From Hepsetus odoe (lineage: Eukaryota; Chordata; Actinopteri; Characiformes; Hepsetidae), in the NCBI GenBank assembly GCA_017165825.1, contig CM029367.1, positions 15,752,810-15,816,809 of the forward strand: a DNA stretch of 64,000 nt. Reading direction: 5' to 3'. Positions 57,984-64,000 of this stretch are shown here, piece by piece. A program made the position numbers and the translations under genes. Every line of letters starts with the position of its first letter. The stretch's first letter is position 1. The notes beneath the pieces were generated by a model that did no database searches, was not told the DNA's origin, and worked only from the letters and a program-made list of their open reading frames with translations.

Positions 57984-58207
57984 GCGTGCATGTGTGTCTA
58001 TATAAGGCCAAAGATTCCACAGAAACAGTGTGAACAATATTTGTATCCCCACATCCTCAAACACACTAACACACACATAAGAATAGACATAAGGTTGAGA
58101 ACATACTGTCTTTCAGGTAGAGGACCACAACACTCCCTAAATCGAAAAGCACAGAAAACCTAAAATGCCATTTAAAAGCAATCTATCTCACAGCGGGCCT
58201 CCACATG

Positions 58208-58210
<3 letters not shown>

Positions 58211-58254
<44 letters not shown>
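58211..58254 (+). repeat. (CA)n microsatellite
   Basis: About 22 CA units, with further CA runs to 58440. Confidence 0.97.
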
Positions 58255-58257
<3 letters not shown>

Positions 58258-58990
58258 CATGAATAAAGACACTCACACACACACTCATAAATAAAGACAC
58301 ACACATGTGAAAATAAACAAGTTTGTAAACACCACCACCATACAGAACCTCAGTCCCATTCCAATAAAAGTGGCCAGAGAAAGACTTTCTACACCTTTCC
58401 TACTCTACAGACACACTCACAAACACACACACACACACACAAAGCTCTATTATTAATTGCATGTACTGTAAATTGCATAGCTGTTCAAACTGCATGCTTT
58501 TGATTATTCTATGAGAGTAGAAATTGTGCACCGAGAAGACCCTTCTACACATTTTATTGCACCATCACTGTTTACTTGCTGAATTTTACTTGTTTACACC
58601 TGTTTCATTCCATGTGACTAGTGTCTGAATTGTAATCTGATAAGATTGTTACCATGCATTTCAAGCATTTAAACTTGCCAATCAACTCTCCAGATAGTCA
58701 CCCTGAAACCTGACTACTATGTGGGGATTAATATGCAAGTCAATTCATACACGACAACCAAATCCCAAAGTTACTTCTTGTTTTTTCTGTTCTATTAAGA
58801 AGAAAAGCAATTGCACATCACTGTTTATTTCCTTACACAGGCAATCAGCGTTTACACGAAGATGGCTGTTTAGGGCAACTAAGCTTCCTGCATCATCATC
58901 TTCATTTGTCCTGAAATTCCATAATTCTCTGATGAATAACAGTGAGATAAATTAAGGTCCAGCTAAAGTAGTACTTTATTTGTATTAACT

Positions 58991-59005
58991 ATTCTAAATA
59001 AAGTA
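58991..59005 (+). repeat. LINE target-site duplication, left
   Basis: ATTCTAAATAAAGTA, identical to 62144-62158. Confidence 0.95.
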
Positions 59006-62000
59006 AACCCAGCCACTAGGGATGCACAAGCCAGTGTATTTCTTCGTGCCGGTCCCAAGCCCGGGTAAATGGGGAGGGTTACGTCAGGAAGGGCATCCGG
59101 TGTAAAACTTTGCCAAATCAATATGCGGACAACGATACAGAATTCCATACCGGATCGGTCGAGGCCCGGGTTAACAACGACCGCCATCAGTGCTGTTAGC
59201 CTACAGGGTGCTGGTGGAAATTGGACTACTGTTGGCCAAAGAAGAAGAAGAAGAGGAGGAAGGCATGTCCAGAGGGAGAAGGAGAGAAAGAAGGAGAGGA
59301 GAGTGGAAGTGAGGGTAGGGACTTTGAATGTTGGCAGCATGACTGGTAAAGGTAGAGAATTAGCTGATATGATGGAGAGAAGGAAGGTTGACATTTTGTG
59401 TGTGCAAGAGACTAGATGGAAGGGTAGTAAGGCCAGGTGTATTGGAGGGGGGTTTAAACTGTTCTACCATGGTGTGGATAGAAGGAGGAATGGAGTAGGT
59501 GTTATCCTGAAGGAAGAGTATGTGGAGAGTGTTTTGGAAGTGAAGAGGGTGTCAGGGAGGGTGATGAGTTTGAAGCTGGAAGTTGAAGGTGTGATAATGA
59601 ATGTTGTTAGTGCTTATGCTCCACAAGTTGGTTGTAAGATGAAAGAGAAGGAAAAATTCTGGAGTGAGTTAGATGAAGTGATAGAGAGTGTACCCAGGGG
59701 AGAGAGAGTGATGATTGGTGCAGATTTTAATGGTCATGTTGGTGAAGGGAACAGAGGTGATGAGGAGGTGATGGGTAGGCATGGTGTCAAGGAGAGGAAT
59801 GCTGAAGGTCAGATGGTTGTAGATTTTGCAAAAAGGATGGAAATGGCTGTAGTTAATACTTATTTTAAGAAGAGGGAGGAGCACAGGGTGACGTATAAGA
59901 GTGGAGGAAGATGCTCACAGGTGGATTATATTCTTTGCAGGAGGGTCAGTTTGAAAGAGATCAGAGACTGCAAAGTAGTGACAGGGGAGAGTGTAGCTAA
60001 ACAGCATAGGATGGTGGTCTGTAGGATGACCTTGGAGGTCAAGAAGAGGAGGAAAGTGAGGGCAGAGTCGAGGATCAAGTGGTGGAAGCTGAAGGAGGAG
60101 GACTGTAAGGTGGAATTCAGGCAGGAGTTAACACGGGCACTGGGAGGTGTTGAAGAGCTACCGGATTGCTGGGAAACTACTGCAGAAGTGATCAGGCAGA
60201 CGGCTAGAAATGTACTTGGTGTGACATCCGGAAGGAAGAAAGAGGATAAGGAGACCTGGTGGTGGAACCAAGAAGTCCAGGAGTGTATTCAAAAGAAGAG
60301 GGAGGCAAAGAAGACATGGGACAGTCAGAGAGATGAAGAAAGTAGACAGGTGTACAAGGAGATGAACCGCAGGGCGAAGAAAGCAGTGGTGAAGGCCAAA
60401 GATAAGGTGTTTGGTGAATTGTATGAGAGGTTGGACAGTAAAGAGGGAGAAAAGGACCTTTACCGATTGGCTAGACAGAGAGACAGATCTGGGAAAGATG
60501 TGCTACAGGTCAGGGCGATTAAAGATAGAAATGGTAACGTACTCACAGGTGAACAGAGCGTGTTGAGCAGATGGAAGGAATACTTTGAGGAGCTGATGAA
60601 TGAAGAAAATGAGAGAGAGAGAAGACTGGATGATGTGAGAAGAGTTAACCAGGAAGTGCAGCAAATAAACAAGATGGAAGTAAGGGCAGCGATGAAGAGG
60701 ATGAAGAATGGAAAGGCTGTTGGACCGGATGACATACCAGTGGAAGCATGGAGATGTTTAGGGGAGATGGCAGTTGAGTTTCTGACCAGATTGTTTAACA
60801 CAATCTTGGCAAGTGAGAAGATGCCTGAGGAGTGGAGACGAAGTGTACTGGTACCGATCTTCAAGAATAAGGGTGATGCACAGAGTTGTAGTAACTATAG
60901 AGGGATAAAGTTGATCAGCCACACCATGAAGTTATGGGAAAGAGTAGTGGAAGCTCGGTTAAGAAAAGAGGTGAGGATCAGTGAACAGCAGTATGGTTTT
61001 ATGCCGAGAAAGTGCACAACAGATGCAATATTTGCTCTGAGGGTGTTGATGGAGAAGTACAGAGAAGGTCAGAAGGAGCTGCATTGTGCCTTTGTGGATT
61101 TGGAGAAAGCATATGACAGGGTGCCTAGAGAGGAGTTGTGGTTTTGTATGAGGAAGTCTGGTGCTACAGAGAAGTATGTGAGAGTAGTTCAGGATATGTA
61201 TGATGACAGTGTAACAGTGGTGAGATCTGCAGTGGGAGTGATGGATGCATTTAAGGTAGATGTTGGATTACATCAAGGATCAGCACTGAGCCCATTCTTG
61301 TTTGCAATAATAATGGACAGGTTGACGGACGAGGTTAGACAGGAGTCTCCATGGACGATGATGTTTGCTGATGATATTGTGATCTGCAGTGAGAGTAGGG
61401 AGCAGCTTGAGGAGAACCTGGAGAGATGGAGATATGCTCTTGAGAGGAGAGGAATGAAAGTGAGTAGGGCAAAGACAGAATCCATGAGTGTGAATGAAAG
61501 GGAGGAAAGTGGTGTGGTTAGGATGCAGGGAGTGGAGGTAACAAAGGTGGAGGAGTTTAAATACTTGGGATCAACAGTTCAGTGTAATGGCGAGTGTGGA
61601 AGAGAGGTGAAGAAGAGAGTGCAGGCTGGTTGGAATGGGTGGAGAAGAGTGGCTGGAGTGATTTGTGACAGACGCATACCAGCTAGAGTAAAAGGGAAGG
61701 TTTACAGGACAGTAGTGAGACCAGCTATGTTGTATGGGTTGGAGACGGTGGCACTGACGAAAAGGCAGGAGGCGGAGCTGGAGGTGTCAGAGTTAAAGAT
61801 GCTGAGATTTTCGTTGGGTGTGACGAGGATGGACAGGATTAGAAATGAGTATATTAGAGGGACAGCTCAGGTTAGACGTCTTGGAGACAAAGTTAGGGAA
61901 GCAAGGTTGCGTTGGTTTGGACATGTGCAGAGGAGATTATATTGGGAGGAGGATGTTGAAGATGGAGCTGCCAGGAAAGAGGAGAAGAGGAACACCAAAG

Positions 62001-62143
62001 AGGAGGTTTATGGATGTGGTGAGAGAGGACATGCAGGTGGTCGGTTTGAAGCAGGAAGATGCAAAAGACAGGAAGAAATGGAGACAGTTGATCCGCTGTG
62101 GCGACCCCTGAACGGGAGCAGCCGAAAGAAAAAGAAGAAGAAG
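59006..62143 (+). mobile_element. Essentially full-length RTE-clade LINE
   Basis: A 3138-bp non-LTR retrotransposon starting AACCCAGCCACTAGGGATGC and ending GCAGCCGAAAGAAAAAGAAGAAGAAG. It encodes one long frame with an AP-type endonuclease followed by a reverse transcriptase, has no RNase H or gag-like ORF, and has a short GAA-rich 3' tail, all typical of the compact RTE clade. The 5' end agrees with the starts of the copies at 17618 and 26777, so it is probably not 5'-truncated. The flanking 15-bp duplication is perfect, pointing to a recent insertion. One frameshift near the end of the frame separates off the true C-terminus. Confidence 0.93.
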
Positions 62144-62200
62144 ATTCTAAATAAAGTAGGCTTTCAAATTAAACTGAGGATCAGCGATGCCTGCATTTAG
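59069..62200 (+). CDS. RTE LINE endonuclease/reverse transcriptase, C-terminal frameshift
   Basis: The 1043-residue frame encodes the protein that would nick target DNA and copy LINE RNA there. Residues about 80-320 form the AP-like endonuclease: GTLNVGSM, VQETRW with E114, GADFNGH with D219 and N221, VDYILCRR with D286, and HRMVV with H313. Residues about 560-860 are the reverse transcriptase: SVLVPIFKNKGD from 592, NYRGI, FVDLEKAYD with D677, LHQGSALSP from 734, FADD at 766-769, then FKYLGSTVQ. At about 61915-61945 the frame shifts: the family's last part (YIGRRMLKMELPGKRR to RCGDP, stop near 62109) lies in another frame. As read here, the protein instead ends with tail lysines and about 18 residues from the 3' target duplication and host flank. 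The first ATG may not be the native start. Confidence 0.85.
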   Translation: MGRVTSGRASGVKLCQINMRTTIQNSIPDRSRPGLTTTAISAVSLQGAGGNWTTVGQRRRRRGGRHVQREKERKKERRVEVRVGTLNVGSMTGKGRELADMMERRKVDILCVQETRWKGSKARCIGGGFKLFYHGVDRRRNGVGVILKEEYVESVLEVKRVSGRVMSLKLEVEGVIMNVVSAYAPQVGCKMKEKEKFWSELDEVIESVPRGERVMIGADFNGHVGEGNRGDEEVMGRHGVKERNAEGQMVVDFAKRMEMAVVNTYFKKREEHRVTYKSGGRCSQVDYILCRRVSLKEIRDCKVVTGESVAKQHRMVVCRMTLEVKKRRKVRAESRIKWWKLKEEDCKVEFRQELTRALGGVEELPDCWETTAEVIRQTARNVLGVTSGRKKEDKETWWWNQEVQECIQKKREAKKTWDSQRDEESRQVYKEMNRRAKKAVVKAKDKVFGELYERLDSKEGEKDLYRLARQRDRSGKDVLQVRAIKDRNGNVLTGEQSVLSRWKEYFEELMNEENERERRLDDVRRVNQEVQQINKMEVRAAMKRMKNGKAVGPDDIPVEAWRCLGEMAVEFLTRLFNTILASEKMPEEWRRSVLVPIFKNKGDAQSCSNYRGIKLISHTMKLWERVVEARLRKEVRISEQQYGFMPRKCTTDAIFALRVLMEKYREGQKELHCAFVDLEKAYDRVPREELWFCMRKSGATEKYVRVVQDMYDDSVTVVRSAVGVMDAFKVDVGLHQGSALSPFLFAIIMDRLTDEVRQESPWTMMFADDIVICSESREQLEENLERWRYALERRGMKVSRAKTESMSVNEREESGVVRMQGVEVTKVEEFKYLGSTVQCNGECGREVKKRVQAGWNGWRRVAGVICDRRIPARVKGKVYRTVVRPAMLYGLETVALTKRQEAELEVSELKMLRFSLGVTRMDRIRNEYIRGTAQVRRLGDKVREARLRWFGHVQRRLYWEEDVEDGAARKEEKRNTKEEVYGCGERGHAGGRFEAGRCKRQEEMETVDPLWRPLNGSSRKKKKKKILNKVGFQIKLRISDACI
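62144..62158 (+). repeat. LINE target-site duplication, right
   Basis: Perfect match to 58991-59005. It lies inside the extended frame of the LINE, which continues to a stop in flanking DNA at 62198-62200. Confidence 0.95.
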
Positions 62201-62204
62201 TGGC

Positions 62205-62965
62205 AGCGGTCTGGAGGGCAGTCTCCTCTCCAAATTCAGAACAGCAGTGTAGCACTGTTACCGTTTTTGGGTACAAAATAAAACTGAACTAAAATATATC
62301 ATGGACCGCCTCATGAAATGGTAAGAGTGATTTCATATTTCGGAAAAGCCCAGTTCACATATCATCCTGATACTCAACATGCATGAAACAACCAGGTTTT
62401 AAATCTGGTCAAAAATGTGGCCTATGCAAAAGTTAGGGAACATTTTAGATTTTAGGTTGTTTAGAATTGTATAGACTTTTTCTACAGGTAGTGGTGGCAC
62501 AAAGGAACATTGATGTTTAGGTTTTTTTGCTATTTAAAGCATTAATTAGGCTTTCATCAATAATTTGAAGCACCGGTGAACTGATATACAGAAAATTTAT
62601 TTTTATCTTATCCAAGAGAAAGAAGCATAATCATGATTATATACTCAAAGAAGATAATGCGGTTGCTGGTTACATTTACAAGTGTGTTCTGTCGCTGCAC
62701 TTTTTTCATGTAAATGATTTACATAATGCTTGTTTAATAAAGTCAGTCAAATTGCCATATCCATCTTTTCATAACATTTGTAGTGATGTGCTCATTTGTG
62801 ATGTTTGTCATTAGATATGCCTTTAATAAAACAGCATTTCTTGAAGAAAAGCTTGAAAAGTATAAAAAGAGTAATAGTGCCAAATAACAGTACCCATGCA
62901 GTCTGTGTTTTTTAAGTTAGTGAATACAAACTAAACTAAAAAACATTAAGGTTATTTTATACCTT
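62205..62965. other. Non-coding stretch, no recognised feature
   Basis: AT-rich, no gene or mobile element recognised. Confidence 0.5.
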
Positions 62966-62967
62966 GA

Positions 62968-63112
62968 AACCATCCATCCATCCTCCGTCCACCCATCCGC
63001 ATGCATCATCTGAGCCACTTATCTTAACCAAGATCACAGGGGATGCTGGCCAATTCTAGCCCATACCAGCACTCACAGGATGACAGGTGGAGAAACAGCC
63101 TGGACAGGACAA
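62968..63112 (-). mobile_element. L2-type 3' fragment
   Basis: CCATCCATCC tail at 62970, then ATCTGAGCCACTTATC, GATCACAGGGGATGCTGGCC and AGCCTGGACAGG: the antisense of an L2 or L2-tail SINE 3' end. No tRNA-like head follows. Confidence 0.6.
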
Positions 63113-63559
63113 CACCAAGATGTATTACAAAAATATCATGATTCTGAGTTTTATCGGCAATAGCATGAATTGTCTGGATTTTATTAAGTGCTATACAGTA
63201 CACATCAGTCTGACTGCTACAGTTGGATGGACATAGTTATGTCTCCCAAGCAACAAAACCTTCCAGCACTCCTTCAATCACTATCTCAGGTCAGTTTTCT
63301 CAGAGTGGAAGTGAAGTTGATGAGAGAGGGACTAACATAAGAAGAGGAATTAAGAACTCTTTTATGTCTGTGCTGAGACATTTAATTAGAAAATGTCAAC
63401 CTTGTGCTACTCTGTGTGTTAATAAAATTTTTTCAGTGGATTGGCTTTCTGGCTTTTTTTTTCATCACTATGTAACTTCACCTTTCACAGTCCTTTAGAC
63501 TGCTTTAGTCGTTCATACCTTTATTATTTTTACCATCATCATTATTGTTATTTGTTTGT

Positions 63560-64000
63560 TGGTTTATTTATTTATAGTACAGGTATCAAACGCTTGCTAT
63601 GTAGCAAACTTGATTGGTCACATACACAGCTATAGACAGTATAAAGTTACCATACATTAGACATAAAATATATAAAAGATAGATGGCAGAACTGGTAGTG
63701 CTGATATGTTCAGTTGTATGCGCAATACGACGCTGTGCAATATCAAGCTGAGGTAGGTGGAGGGGAAAAGCTTACAATGCAATAAATATTTATAAATAAG
63801 TACAGAATGCGCTCTGTATATTGACAGAGCTGTCGGTGTGTGAACGTTGTGTTGAGAAATCCAAGGTCTGTATTTATGTCTCTATGCATGAATAAATAGT
63901 CCTACGTGTTGTCCTGGCTGAGGGCCCAAATGGCCAGCGGGAAGAAGCTCCTTATTCTCTCTGTGCTGGCCATCAGGGAATAGAAGCACTTCCCTGTACG
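63560..64000. mobile_element. Possible retroposon 3' region, cut by window end
   Basis: GTCCTGGCTGAGGGCCCAAATGG, GGGAAGAAGCTCCTTATTCT and CTGGCCATCAGGGAATAGAA (63913-63985) resemble blocks repeated in fish genomes near LINE 3' ends. The frames over it are not informative. Clade and borders are unknown, and the element continues past the window. Confidence 0.4.

Noticed and set aside
57729..58076. Thr-His repeat protein, 115 residues
   Set aside because: CA microsatellite in translation.
59669..60864. Minus-strand frames of 71 and 134 residues
   Set aside because: Antisense shadows of the LINE frame.

Overview
This window looks like non-coding DNA from a ray-finned (teleost) fish. The clues are the repeat fauna: tRNA-derived SINEs whose 3' ends carry fish L2-type tails, several Tc1/mariner families with fish-type inverted repeats, a pogo/Tigger relic, RTE-clade LINEs, and many very long, pure TG/CA, GA and CT tracts in an AT-rich background. 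An ostariophysan is my guess, but the sequence does not settle the lineage. I find no convincing host exon, no functional tRNA or rRNA gene, and no prokaryotic-style operon, so the window is intergenic or sits inside a long intron.

Layout. 1-4 kb: a purine tract, then quiet DNA with TG tracts. 4-7.6 kb: two L2 tails and an internally deleted Tigger element. 8.5-14 kb: a dense retroposon cluster with six tRNA-SINEs, one of them nested in another and two of them linked by a shared 3' flank, plus TG/CA tracts in alternating orientation. 14.3-15.5 kb: a decayed Tc1 with transposase remnants. 17.6-20 kb: a decayed RTE LINE carrying a SINE insertion and a template-switch hairpin. 20-34.9 kb: mostly quiet, with a Tc1 derivative, a minus-strand RTE fragment, SINEs and an L2 tail. 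35-42 kb: SINEs, an RTE tail, microsatellites and a 102-bp duplicated unit. 44.4-54.7 kb: three deletion derivatives of one Tc1 family, a second Tc1 family, and a SINE with a perfect 13-bp target-site duplication. 55.2-57.3 kb: a repeat-poor block with a perfect DR1 nuclear-receptor half-site pair. 57.3-58.4 kb: alternating TG/CA tracts. 59.0-62.1 kb: the one element with a long ORF, an essentially full-length RTE LINE flanked by a perfect 15-bp duplication. 62.2-64 kb: quiet DNA and LINE-tail-like repeats.

How the parts relate. The only long reading frame is the LINE's endonuclease plus reverse transcriptase. The SINEs do not share the RTE tail: their 3' halves match the L2-type fragments in the window, so their mobilisation is inferred to depend on an L2-type reverse transcriptase, not on the RTE. 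All DNA-transposon copies here are non-autonomous or broken. The strongest unusual signals are a probable SINE 3' transduction from the copy at 9.1 kb to the copy at 13.7 kb, and a replication template-switch hairpin in the old RTE copy that can be read against the young copy. All alignments were made by eye; family names come from recognised motifs, not database searches.
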